Origin: Mitsuokella sp. oral taxon 131 str. W9106
Lineage (GTDB): Bacteria > Bacillota > Negativicutes > Selenomonadales > Selenomonadaceae
Reading direction: 5' to 3'
Assembly (NCBI RefSeq): GCF_000469545.1
Contig: NZ_KI273065.1
Location: 1 to 64,000 of the forward strand
DNA length: 64,000 bases
Numbering within the stretch: position 1 is the stretch's first letter; each line of letters starts with the position of its first letter. The notes beneath the pieces were generated by a model. The model saw only the letters and a list, made by a program, of their open reading frames with translations. It ran no database searches and had not been told where the DNA came from. This document shows, one piece after another, positions 32,402-40,831 of this stretch. A program made the translations under genes and the position numbers.

Positions 32402-33517
32402 TCAGACCGTTTTATGGCGAAAGAGCCAGCCAGCAAGCGGCAGTGTCGCCGCAGCAATCGCGAGCATGGCAAAAAGATCTTGCGCAACATCAAAAAGCCC
32501 TGCCCCTTCGAGGTAGATACGCCGAATCGCATCGACGGCAAAACGCATGGGATCCAAGAAGGTCAAGGCCTGAAGTGCGTCCGGCATATTGTGTACGGGC
32601 GTCGCGATGCCCGACAGCATGACCATCGGCATCAGGATGACGAAGCAGTAAACGAGCACCTGCTGCATATTGCGCGAAATGGAGGAAATCGAGAGGCCGA
32701 TCCCCGTCGAACTCAGCGCAAAGACGAAAATTGTCAGCAGGATCGAGAGAATGCTCCCGGCAAACGGCACGCCGAACCAAAAAAATGCGATGGAAAACAG
32801 CACCATGCTCTGCCAAAGACCGATGAGAATCGGTGCCATCGCCTTTCCGATGAGGATTTCGACCCACGAGAGCGGCGTCACGAGAAGCTGGTCAAACGTC
32901 CCCTCCTCACGCTCCTTCGCAATCGAAAGCCCCGCGATCGAAACGACCTGCACGAAAGAAATCATCGCAATCAGCCCCGCGAGAAAATTCCAGCGCGTCG
33001 TCTGGTTCGGATTGTACCAAGTGCGGGTCTCCACCGTAACGGCAGGGCGCGCGCCGCGCGCCTCATTCCACGCGGCGGCAATCGTCGCGGCATAGCCTGT
33101 CGCGAGCCCCGCAATCGCACTGTTGCGCCCATCGGCAAGGACCTGCACATCAGCCACGCCGCCACGCGCGAGCTGCCGCTCAAAGTCCGGCGGAATGACG
33201 ACGGCGAGCAAAATGTCCTCCGCATCAATGAGCGGGGCTATCTCGGACACATTCGCGGGCGAGGCCACGCGCAGGAACGTGCCTGCGCCGTCCAGCCGCG
33301 CGAGGAAGTCGCGCGAGGCGGCGCTTCCGGAGAGATCGACAGCAGCATACGGCACGCGGTCGAGATTGTAGTTCGCCGCATAGCCGAAGAGAAAGCCTTG
33401 CAGGAGCGGTGCGAGCAGAAGCAGTGCCTTCAGACGCGGGTCGCGAAGCGTTGCGATGAGTTCCTTGCGGCACAGGACGCGCAGGTTTCGGAAGAAAAGG
33501 CGAGCCGCTCCCATCAT
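32402..33517 (-). CDS. ABC-2 type permease (YbhR-like)
   Basis: A 371-aa ABC-2 permease. One N-terminal membrane helix (LLLLAPLLQGFLFGYAA), a large periplasmic domain (about 65-185) and five further helices toward the C-terminus, with the signature GTFDQLLVTPLSWVEILIGK and PMVMLSGIATPVHNMP. The start overlaps the stop of the sister permease by four bases (ATGATG; either ATG possible). With that permease, the dual ATPase and the HlyD protein it forms an exporter like E. coli YbhGFSR. Substrate unknown; drug or ion efflux is usual for relatives. Confidence 0.9.
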   Translation of the reverse strand: MMGAARLFFRNLRVLCRKELIATLRDPRLKALLLLAPLLQGFLFGYAANYNLDRVPYAAVDLSGSAASRDFLARLDGAGTFLRVASPANVSEIAPLIDAEDILLAVVIPPDFERQLARGGVADVQVLADGRNSAIAGLATGYAATIAAAWNEARGARPAVTVETRTWYNPNQTTRWNFLAGLIAMISFVQVVSIAGLSIAKEREEGTFDQLLVTPLSWVEILIGKAMAPILIGLWQSMVLFSIAFFWFGVPFAGSILSILLTIFVFALSSTGIGLSISSISRNMQQVLVYCFVILMPMVMLSGIATPVHNMPDALQALTFLDPMRFAVDAIRRIYLEGAGLFDVAQDLFAMLAIAAATLPLAGWLFRHKTV

Positions 33518-34647
33518 GCCACCTTCTTTCGCGTCAAATGCAGGGCAAGGGCCGCGAAACCTGCCGCAAAGGCGGCGAGCACAAGCCCGTTTCGCGCAAT
33601 GAGCGGCCAATAGTCACCCGATAGAAAGAGCGACTTCATGAGCTGCAGGTAGTACGTCGTCGGAAAGAGGCGGCTGATCACCCGAATCGCAAGCGGCTCG
33701 GAGTGGAGGTCAAAGAGATAGCCCGACAGCATGACCGACGGAAGGAAGCTCACAAGCGAGGAAATTTGGCACGCGACATACTGGTTTTTCGTCACGGCAG
33801 AAATCACCAGTCCGAGCGAAAGCGCGACGACGATGTAGAGCATGGAGACGAGGAGGATCAGCGCCATCGAGCCGCGCATGGGGAGCGCGTAGAGGAAATG
33901 CCCTGCCATCAGGCAGAGAAACATGCCAAGCATCGCGGTCACGAAGTAGGGGAGCACCTTTCCAAGAATGATTTCGTAAATTCGGACGGGCGTCACGAAA
34001 AGCGACTCGAACGTCCCGCGCTCCCACTCGCGCGCCATGACGACCGAGGTCAGGAAGACACCGCTCATCGTGAGGACGAGCATGAGGATGCCCGGCACGT
34101 AGAACCACGTGCTCGTATTCGCATCGTTGAACCAGATGCGCCCCTCCACCTGTACCGCGCCATTCGGCATCGCCGCTAAGCGGTGCTGCCCTGCGGCATA
34201 CGTCAGCACAGCCGCCTCGACGTAGCGCGAGACAGACATCGCCGTCGTCGCCTCGACGCCGTTTAGGATGAGCTGCACCTTTGCCTCGCCGCGCGCGAGC
34301 TCGGCCGAAAAATCCGGTGGGACGCAGAAAATCGCATCGGCCTCATGCCGCAAAAGCAGCGCCTCCGCCTCCTCCATCGAACGGACGTAGCGCGGGGAAA
34401 AATACACCGAGCCATCCAAAAAGCGCGCTGCCTCACGCGCCGACGGCGCATCGTCTTCAAGCACGACGGCTGTCGGCACATCGCGCACATCGAGCGACAT
34501 GCCGAACCCGATGAGCAGGACGAGCACGAGCGGCAGGACGACGCCCATCAGAATCGTGCTGCGATCGCGCACGAGCTGCAGGAACTCCTTTTTCGTCAAT
34601 GCGCCGAGACGGCGCAGCGACGCCCTTGCATCACGTCCCATGCTCAT
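33514..34647 (-). CDS. ABC-2 type permease (YbhS-like)
   Basis: A 377-aa ABC-2 permease paired with the gene downstream, with the same fold: helix ILMGVVLPLVLVLLIGFGM, large periplasmic domain (about 60-180), then membrane helices with MAREWERGTFESLFVTPVRIYEIILGK and PSVMLSGYLFDL. The N-terminus overlaps the ATPase gene by 17 bp. A second ATG two codons in (34641) has better spacing from GGGGG and may be the real start. The two permeases would form a heterodimer. Confidence 0.9.
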   Translation of the reverse strand: MSMGRDARASLRRLGALTKKEFLQLVRDRSTILMGVVLPLVLVLLIGFGMSLDVRDVPTAVVLEDDAPSAREAARFLDGSVYFSPRYVRSMEEAEALLLRHEADAIFCVPPDFSAELARGEAKVQLILNGVEATTAMSVSRYVEAAVLTYAAGQHRLAAMPNGAVQVEGRIWFNDANTSTWFYVPGILMLVLTMSGVFLTSVVMAREWERGTFESLFVTPVRIYEIILGKVLPYFVTAMLGMFLCLMAGHFLYALPMRGSMALILLVSMLYIVVALSLGLVISAVTKNQYVACQISSLVSFLPSVMLSGYLFDLHSEPLAIRVISRLFPTTYYLQLMKSLFLSGDYWPLIARNGLVLAAFAAGFAALALHLTRKKVA

Positions 34648-36256
34648 TTTCCCCCTTTGTCCCCTGTGCCTTCGCGCCCCTTGCCCGCTCGACAATCGCG
34701 ATAAAGATTGCGTTCATGTCCGCGTCCGCCATCCCCATCTCGCGGCGAATCGCGGCGGGGCTGCCGAGCACGAGCATCTCGCCATGATCCTGAATCATGA
34801 AGCGGTCGCAGTGCTCCGCCTCCTCCATGAAATGCGTCGTGATGACAATGGTCGTGCCGCCTGCCGCAAACCGCCGAATCTGCTGCCAAAACGTGCGCCT
34901 CGCTAGCGGGTCGATCCCGCTCGTCGGCTCATCGAGGAAGAGGATGCGCGGCTCGTGCAGCATTGCCGCCGCCATCGAAAGCCGCTGCTTGTAGCCGCCG
35001 GGGAGACTGCCTGCCGCATCGCCGAGGCGCGCGCCGAGCTCGAACTCGTCCGCGACGGCTTTGATGCGCGCTGCGAGATGCGCCCCGCAAAGGCCGTAGA
35101 TCCCGCCGAAAAACGCGAGGTTTTCGCGGGCGGTCAGATCCTTGTAGAGCGAAAACTTCTGCGCGACGTAGCCGATCGACCGGCGTGCCTCCCGCCGCGC
35201 GCGCCGAAGATCCACGCCCGCCACGCGCAGCGTCCCAGAAGTCGCGGGCAAAAGGCCGCAGAGCATCCGAAACGTCGTCGTCTTGCCTGCGCCATTTGGG
35301 CCGAGCAGCCCGAACACCTCGCCGCGATGCACCGAAAAAGACGTGTGTGAGACCGCCGTAAAGCGACCGAAGCGCTTCACGAGATCACGCACTTCGATTT
35401 CGACTGGCGCGCGCGAAGCCGCCTCTGCCTTTCGTCGTGACGAGGAGGAATCCGGCGAGGCAGCCGCCTCGCCGCGCTTTTCGGCAGCAGAGGCAAGGAG
35501 TGCGAGAAAGCCTCCCTCCACGCTGCCGGCGCGCGCGCCGAGTTCCACCGGCGTTCCGGCAAAGAGCATTTCGCCGCGATCCAGCACATAGACCGTGTCG
35601 CAGCGCGCAGCCTCATCCATATAGGCGGTGCTGACGAACGTCGAGATATGCTCCTCCTCTGCCATCTGCCGCAGGATCTCCCATAGCTCGCGCCGCGATA
35701 GCGGGTCAACGCCGACTGTCGGCTCATCGAGGAGCAGGAGTTTCGGCGAGCGCACGAGCGTACAGGCAAGTCCGAGCTTCTGCTTCATGCCGCCCGAGAG
35801 CTTTCCCGCGAGCCGCCCAGCAAACGCACCCAGCCCCGTCATCGCAAGCAGCTTTTGGAAGCGCGCCTTTCGCGCCTCTTGCACCACGCCGTGCAAGTCG
35901 GCGTAGAGCGCCAAATTCTCGGTGACCGTCAGATCCTCGTACAGCCCAAACTTCTGCGGCATGTAGCTGAGGCGCGACTGCACCTCCTGCACCGTGCGCT
36001 CCCCAGCCGCTAGGTCAAGCCCCGTCACGCGAAGCTGCCCTGCCGTCGGCGACGAAAGGCCGGCGACGAGCCGCATGAGCGTCGTCTTCCCTGCGCCGTC
36101 CGGGCCAACGAGTGCTGTGAGCGTCCCTGCCCGCACGATAAAATCCACGCCCTTCAGCGCATGGACGGCAGGCCGCCCCTTTCGCGCAAACACCTTCCGA
36201 AGTCCTTGCCCCCAAACGGCAGTCGCTCGTTCCGCATCGCTTTGCCTCATTCCCAT
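34631..36256 (-). CDS. Dual-domain ABC ATPase (YbhF-like)
   Basis: A 541-aa protein with two ABC ATPase domains fused, as in YbhF. Domain 1 (about 15-240): Walker A GPDGAGKTT, signature LSGGMKQKLGLA, Walker B LLLLDEPTVGVDP. A Ser/Arg-rich linker (about 255-285) joins domain 2 (about 288-520): GPNGAGKTT, signature LPGGYKQRLSMA with Pro in place of Ser, and ILFLDEPTSGIDP. The altered second signature may make one ATP site weaker. The start ATG follows GAGG; the gene lies 12 bp after the HlyD gene. Confidence 0.93.
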   Translation of the reverse strand: MGMRQSDAERATAVWGQGLRKVFARKGRPAVHALKGVDFIVRAGTLTALVGPDGAGKTTLMRLVAGLSSPTAGQLRVTGLDLAAGERTVQEVQSRLSYMPQKFGLYEDLTVTENLALYADLHGVVQEARKARFQKLLAMTGLGAFAGRLAGKLSGGMKQKLGLACTLVRSPKLLLLDEPTVGVDPLSRRELWEILRQMAEEEHISTFVSTAYMDEAARCDTVYVLDRGEMLFAGTPVELGARAGSVEGGFLALLASAAEKRGEAAASPDSSSSRRKAEAASRAPVEIEVRDLVKRFGRFTAVSHTSFSVHRGEVFGLLGPNGAGKTTTFRMLCGLLPATSGTLRVAGVDLRRARREARRSIGYVAQKFSLYKDLTARENLAFFGGIYGLCGAHLAARIKAVADEFELGARLGDAAGSLPGGYKQRLSMAAAMLHEPRILFLDEPTSGIDPLARRTFWQQIRRFAAGGTTIVITTHFMEEAEHCDRFMIQDHGEMLVLGSPAAIRREMGMADADMNAIFIAIVERARGAKAQGTKGENEHGT

Positions 36257-36268
36257 GGCACACCTCAG

Positions 36269-37255
36269 TCAAATTCGAACCGTTGCAGGCATCCCGAGGC
36301 GCAGGATATTGTCCGCATCGGACACATAGACGCGCACCTCGTAGACAAGTGCCGTGCGAAGCTCCTCCGTCTGCACCGTCTTCGGCGTGAACTCCGCCGT
36401 CTCCGCGATGTAGCCGACCTGTCCCTCAAGCGGCGCGTCCGGGCGGCTGTCGATGTAAACGCGCGCCGCCTGTCCCTCATGGATGCGTCCGAGATCGGAC
36501 TCGCGGACGTAGACGCGCACCCATTTCTTATCCAAAAGCGACAGCTTGAATACGGGAGCGGCAGGGCCCGCCATATCGCCCGCCTCCAGCAGGCGCGAGC
36601 GGATGACACCCGCCTGTGGTGCCTTCAGCTCGTACTCCGTGAGCAGGTACGCTTCGCGCGCAAGCTCGTCTTGGAGCGCCTGCAGATCCGCCTCGCTCGC
36701 CGCAATGTCCTCCTGGCGCGCGCCGCTCACGGCCTCAGAAAGCCGCTCCTCCGCCGCGCTCGCCTCCGCATCTCGTGCCTCCGCCTCATGGCGTGCGCCC
36801 GCAAGATCCTGCTCGCTGATGCCCTCGACGCTGTCATAAATCGCCTGCTTGCGCGCATAGACGCCTGCCGCATTCGCTGCCGCCGCCCGCGCCGCGCGCA
36901 CGTTTGCCTCGGCCTGCCGCACCTCCTCGACACGCGTGCCGTTTTGTAGTTTCGCGAGCGCGCTTTCACGGGCGCGAATCTCCGAACGCGTCTTCTGCAT
37001 GGTGAGCGAAAGTTCCCGCGAATCGAGCCGCGCGAGTACCTGCCCCGCCTCGACCGTATCGCCCGCCTCGACAAGGATCTCTTTGATGCGGTCGCTTTGG
37101 CGAAAGGCCAGCGATACCTCGCGCACGTCCACATTGCCCATGAGCGTCAGCTCCTGTGCGGCAGCCGCCTCCCGCGCGGCATTGGCTCGCCAGTAGAATA
37201 TACCGCCCGCCAGAAAGGCAAGCAATACAAGGACGGCCACCATCTTCTTCTGCAT
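36269..37255 (-). CDS. HlyD-family membrane fusion protein (YbhG-like)
   Basis: A 328-aa periplasmic adaptor. N-terminal membrane anchor (about 5-22), first half of the lipoyl domain (NVDVREVSLAFRQSDRIKEILVEAGDTVEAGQVLARLD), a long coiled-coil hairpin rich in Ala, Glu and Arg (about 85-205), the second lipoyl half (YELKAPQAGVIRSRLLEAGDMAG) and a beta-barrel domain to the end. It links the ABC-2 exporter to an OM duct, presumably the TolC encoded at 27.9-29.5 kb. The start at 37255 has GAGGAGG upstream. It is the first gene of its operon, 26 bp past a terminator-like hairpin. Confidence 0.92.
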   Translation of the reverse strand: MQKKMVAVLVLLAFLAGGIFYWRANAAREAAAAQELTLMGNVDVREVSLAFRQSDRIKEILVEAGDTVEAGQVLARLDSRELSLTMQKTRSEIRARESALAKLQNGTRVEEVRQAEANVRAARAAAANAAGVYARKQAIYDSVEGISEQDLAGARHEAEARDAEASAAEERLSEAVSGARQEDIAASEADLQALQDELAREAYLLTEYELKAPQAGVIRSRLLEAGDMAGPAAPVFKLSLLDKKWVRVYVRESDLGRIHEGQAARVYIDSRPDAPLEGQVGYIAETAEFTPKTVQTEELRTALVYEVRVYVSDADNILRLGMPATVRI

Positions 37256-37280
37256 GATACGCACCTCCTCGCCGATTGAC

Positions 37281-37312
37281 AAAAGCCTCCCCAACAAACG
37301 TGGCGAGGCTTT
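37281..37312 (-). terminator. Terminator after the floA operon
   Basis: AAAGCCTC (37305-37312, read on minus) pairs with GAGGCTTT (37282-37289), followed by a short T run. The loop is 15 nt. It directly follows the stop of the 175-aa gene; being weak, it may allow read-through into the exporter operon. Confidence 0.6.
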
Positions 37313-37315
37313 CTC

Positions 37316-37843
37316 TTACCTTCTCCGCAGCGCTTTCGGGTTTCCGAGTATCTCCGCGAGCACGACGGCCTGCTGCATGCTTGCCGGCGTAAGCGTCGGT
37401 ATTAGCGACTGCGTCCGCACCTCTGCTTCTCGCACAGCAGGACTCACGGCGGCGCGTTCCTCCATAAGGCACGTCGCTTCCCGTCTCCGAGACGCTTCTC
37501 GCTGCCTGCGGCGAATCACTTCGCGCGGCCTGCGGCGCAGTGCATCGCGCTGCTCGCTTTGATACGCTCCGGATCCTGCTGCAATCGATGCGTCCGCCTC
37601 ACGGCAAACGTTGCCGCCCTTCTCCCGCACAGGGGGCGCGCCCCTTAGCTCCGGTATTTCAAACGCGATAGGCGATGAACCGGCTCCGCGCCCATCCTGC
37701 TGCCATGGCTTCGGCACAGAGGGCGGAAGCCTCATCTGCGGCAAGCGCTTTCGCACGCTGCCACGCGGTCTCTTCCTGCCACCGAACTTGTCCGATACGA
37801 TGGCAATGATGACGAAGATCAGGATCAGCCATACAAAGCTCAT
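37316..37843 (-). CDS. Small membrane protein downstream of floA
   Basis: A 175-aa protein of unknown family. Residues 2-17 form a membrane helix at the N-terminus (SFVWLILIFVIIAIVS). The rest is basic and low in predicted structure, with Pro-rich (MRLPPSVPKPW) and Arg-rich parts (about 100-125) and a hydrophobic C-terminal helix (ASMQQAVVLAEILGNPKALRRR). AGGAGGG precedes the ATG. It starts 12 bp after floA, so it is probably co-expressed. The ending EILGNPKALRR resembles tails of small proteins often found beside flotillin-like genes, but I cannot name it. Confidence 0.6.
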   Translation of the reverse strand: MSFVWLILIFVIIAIVSDKFGGRKRPRGSVRKRLPQMRLPPSVPKPWQQDGRGAGSSPIAFEIPELRGAPPVREKGGNVCREADASIAAGSGAYQSEQRDALRRRPREVIRRRQREASRRREATCLMEERAAVSPAVREAEVRTQSLIPTLTPASMQQAVVLAEILGNPKALRRR

Positions 37844-37855
37844 GACGATCCCTCC

Positions 37856-38851
37856 TCACTTCACGGGTTTCGTAGGCTGCAAATTATTGCCGCCCGACGT
37901 GCTGATCGCGTTTCGCATGTCGGTGTCCGCCTGCACGTTGTTGAGGTTGTAGTAGTCCATGACGCCGAGCTTGCCCTCGCGGAGCGCCGCCGCCATCGCG
38001 TGCGGGACCTCCGCCTGCGCCTCGACGACCTTCGCCTCCATCTCCTGCGTGTAGGCCTTCATCTCCTGCTCCTTTGCGACGGCCATCGCGCGGCGCTCCT
38101 CCGCCTTTGCCTGCGCGATGCGCTTGTCCGCTTCCGCCTGGTCTGTCTGCAGCTCCGCGCCGATGTTGCGCCCGACATCGACGTCTGCAATATCAATCGA
38201 GAGAATCTCAAACGCCGTCCCCGCGTCCAGCCCCTTGCCGAGGACCGTCTTGGAGATATCGTCCGGGTTCGCGAGCACATCATTGTGGCTCTCCGACGAG
38301 CCGACCGTCGTGACAATGCCCTCGCCGACACGCGCGATGATCGTCGGCTCTCCTGCGCCGCCGACGAGGCGGTCGATGTTCGCACGAACCGTCACGCGCG
38401 CCTTGATTTTGAGCTCGATGCCGTTCTTCGCGACAGCGGAGACGATCGGCGTCTCGATGACCTTCGGATTGACGCTCATCTGCACGGCCTCCAGGACATC
38501 GCGCCCCGCAAGGTCGATTGCCGCCGAACGCTCGAACGGCAAGGGAATCTGCGCGCGGTGCGCGGCGATAAGCGCATCGACGACCTTGTCCACGTTGCCG
38601 CCTGCGAGGTAATGCGCCTCGAGCTGGTTGACGCTGACGTCAAGCCCCGCCTTGTTCGCCTTGATGAGCGGCAGGATGATGCGGCTCGGCACGACGCGCC
38701 GCATCCGCATCCCGACGAGCGTCACGATGCCCACATGGACATTCGCCGCGAGCGCCGAGACCCAAAGTCCGATCGGCACAAAATTCAAAAATAAAAACAC
38801 CGCCGCGATGATGAGGACGAGAAAAAAACCCGATCCGATCAGTGATACCAT
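37856..38851 (-). CDS. floA: Flotillin-like protein FloA
   Basis: A 331-aa protein of the FloA (YqfA, UPF0365) family: an N-terminal membrane hairpin (about 6-45), then an SPFH domain (about 50-220; [32 protein letters not shown]) and an Ala/Glu-rich helix (about 235-290, [24 protein letters not shown]). It scaffolds functional membrane microdomains in the inner membrane. AAGGAGG lies before the ATG. Length matches the family (about 330 aa). Confidence 0.95.
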   Translation of the reverse strand: MVSLIGSGFFLVLIIAAVFLFLNFVPIGLWVSALAANVHVGIVTLVGMRMRRVVPSRIILPLIKANKAGLDVSVNQLEAHYLAGGNVDKVVDALIAAHRAQIPLPFERSAAIDLAGRDVLEAVQMSVNPKVIETPIVSAVAKNGIELKIKARVTVRANIDRLVGGAGEPTIIARVGEGIVTTVGSSESHNDVLANPDDISKTVLGKGLDAGTAFEILSIDIADVDVGRNIGAELQTDQAEADKRIAQAKAEERRAMAVAKEQEMKAYTQEMEAKVVEAQAEVPHAMAAALREGKLGVMDYYNLNNVQADTDMRNAISTSGGNNLQPTKPVK

Positions 38852-38931
38852 AATGATGCCTCCTTCTGTTCAATAACCATATCATATTAATGCATTCCAT
38901 ATTTACAGCAATTTTCCTGTTTACACGCACA

Positions 38932-40740
38932 TTAAATTGTCTTCTCACTCGTTTTGTTTGTCTTTTTATACTCTTCCTGCCGCTTCCTCTCCTTCTCTTC
39001 CCGAGGCTTCTCGTAAATTTCACGGCAGTCTTTCGGCGAAATGGTTTTCAAGTATTCTTCCGGAATCCGGCGCACGCCGTCGCGGCGGAGTGCGTAAAAA
39101 TCCCTGTAGGCGGCAAGCGCCGCGTCCTTGTTCCCCATTTCATCGTAGATCTGTGCGCTCATGAGCGGCGCGTATGGATTTTTTGCATCGATCGCCTTGG
39201 CTGCCGCGCAGTCGGCGAGCGCCTCCGTCAGCTCGCCGCGCATGTGGCGGACGTCGGCGCGGTTCAGAAAGTTATCGGCGTTTTTCGCATCCATGGCACA
39301 TGCCTTGTCCGCATCTATAAGCGCCCCGTCGTAGTCACCCGCGACGGCCTTGGCGCGGCCGCGTATCGCGTAGCTCTCCGCTTCGTCCCCCATGTGTTTC
39401 GCGGCAAAGACGCGCTCCATCTGAATGAGCGCCTTGTCTCCCATGCCGTAGTCGCTGTAGGTATCCGCCGCATCGCGCATCTTCTTGATGACCTTCGCAT
39501 TCGCCTCAAGCGCCGTCTGCCTTGCCGCCGCCATCGCCTCTTGCCGCAATGCTTCCGCTTCCTTCATCTTCGTACGCGCACCGCTCGCCTCCTCTGCCGC
39601 ATAGGCATCTGCGACGAGCGCATAAAGCCTTGCGCTTGTCTTCGCATCGTCGGCAAACTCGTGCAAGGCGCGGTTGACGCGGCTCGCATCGAGAAAATCG
39701 CAGCCGCCATCCGAGCGTTCCGCAAAGCCCCATGCCGCAAGGTCATCCTTTTCGTGGAATGCCTTCGCGAGCGCGCCGGCAACGTAGTACGCGTTTTCAA
39801 CTGTATTGTCGTAATCGTCGCGCGTCCACGTGACGGTGAGCAATTCCTTGCCGTCGATGCAGACATGCTTTCGGTCCTTGACGGTCACGTGGCCGGCGCT
39901 CCAGTCTGTCATGAGACCGGCGAGCCTCTTTTCGCGCAGCTCCGTCTCGGGGTGGTCGGAAAAATCGTCCTTGCCCTTCTCATCGGGATCTTGGTACTCG
40001 AGGACATTCTGCGTCTCATACGTGAGGTAATACGCCATACGCGCCATGGCCGCCGCTCCGCCTCCGGGATTGAATCCCGCGCGTGCCATGATGTAGAAGC
40101 CGCCTTCGTCAGCCGCATACTCCGTCGGCAGAGTCACATTTTTCGCGATGGAGTAATTTGCGAGTGCATTGAGCGTGTTCCAATCCGTAAGCCCCGCATC
40201 GATATTGAGGAAGCTCATGCCGAAATACTGCGCGACGGCCTTTGCGTAATTTTTCGCGCTGTGCTGCTCGATGCCGTGCGTCATCTCATGCGCGAGGACG
40301 GCGGCGAGCTCGTCCTCGTCGGCATGAAGCCCGCGCACGAGCCCGCGGTTGATGCTGATGTAGTCCGTCGGATAGCAGCAGGCATTGAAGTCCGCATTGT
40401 CCGTGACATGCCAGATGAACGGAAGCGAGTTCGTCTTAAGCACGTAACCGCCGTGCTCCGTGAGACCTTGCATGACCGCGTTGACAATGCGGACATCGTT
40501 TTCATTGGGATCGAGCCCGTTCTTTTCCACATCCTGCGCCATGCTCGCAATCTGTGCGGCAGGATCTGCTCCCATCGAAAGGATGCTCGCGAGCGTCGAT
40601 CGGTAGGCGGCAAGCACGCCGAGCGACTGCGCCGCAATCGTCCACACATCGACGGCTTCCGCGCGCGCAGCAGGGAAAAAAACGCTGCCCGCACAGAACA
40701 GCGCAGCGAGCACTGCCGCCTTCCAGTTTTTTTGGTTCAT
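38932..40740 (-). CDS. Exported M48 metalloprotease with TPR-like tail
   Basis: A 602-aa protein with a signal peptide (about 1-28, ending AARAEA). The M48 protease domain (about 60-260) has zinc motif HEMTH at 151-155 and the third-ligand region TEYAADEGG. The C-terminal half carries TPR-like helical repeats (about 470-575; YAIRGRAKAVAGDYDGALIDADKACAMD, FLNRADVRHMRGELTEALADCAAAKA, MSAQIYDEMGNKDAALAAYRDFY) and a very basic Lys/Glu tail. This layout resembles BepA-type periplasmic proteases that act on OM assembly. The longest frame begins 95 codons upstream in the divergent gene region, but ATG 40740 has GAGGA upstream and begins the signal peptide. Confidence 0.9.
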   Translation of the reverse strand: MNQKNWKAAVLAALFCAGSVFFPAARAEAVDVWTIAAQSLGVLAAYRSTLASILSMGADPAAQIASMAQDVEKNGLDPNENDVRIVNAVMQGLTEHGGYVLKTNSLPFIWHVTDNADFNACCYPTDYISINRGLVRGLHADEDELAAVLAHEMTHGIEQHSAKNYAKAVAQYFGMSFLNIDAGLTDWNTLNALANYSIAKNVTLPTEYAADEGGFYIMARAGFNPGGGAAAMARMAYYLTYETQNVLEYQDPDEKGKDDFSDHPETELREKRLAGLMTDWSAGHVTVKDRKHVCIDGKELLTVTWTRDDYDNTVENAYYVAGALAKAFHEKDDLAAWGFAERSDGGCDFLDASRVNRALHEFADDAKTSARLYALVADAYAAEEASGARTKMKEAEALRQEAMAAARQTALEANAKVIKKMRDAADTYSDYGMGDKALIQMERVFAAKHMGDEAESYAIRGRAKAVAGDYDGALIDADKACAMDAKNADNFLNRADVRHMRGELTEALADCAAAKAIDAKNPYAPLMSAQIYDEMGNKDAALAAYRDFYALRRDGVRRIPEEYLKTISPKDCREIYEKPREEKERKRQEEYKKTNKTSEKTI

Positions 40741-40769
40741 ATCGGATTCCTCTAAATGGATTCTTTGTT

Positions 40770-40802
40770 GTATAATATATAATATTATACCGAACCGTAC
40801 AA
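40770..40802. promoter_or_regulatory. Promoter/palindrome between divergent genes
   Basis: A perfect inverted repeat, arms GTATAATAT (40770-40778) and ATATTATAC (40782-40790) around ATA, overlaps the promoter of the M48 gene: minus-strand TTGTAC (40797-40802), 17 bp, TATATT (40774-40779). TATAAT motifs exist on both strands inside it, so it may also supply the -10 of the plus-strand thrE-like gene, though I see no good -35 for that. Confidence 0.5.
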
Positions 40803-40831
40803 AAATACCACCAATAGGAGAAAACAGCCTC

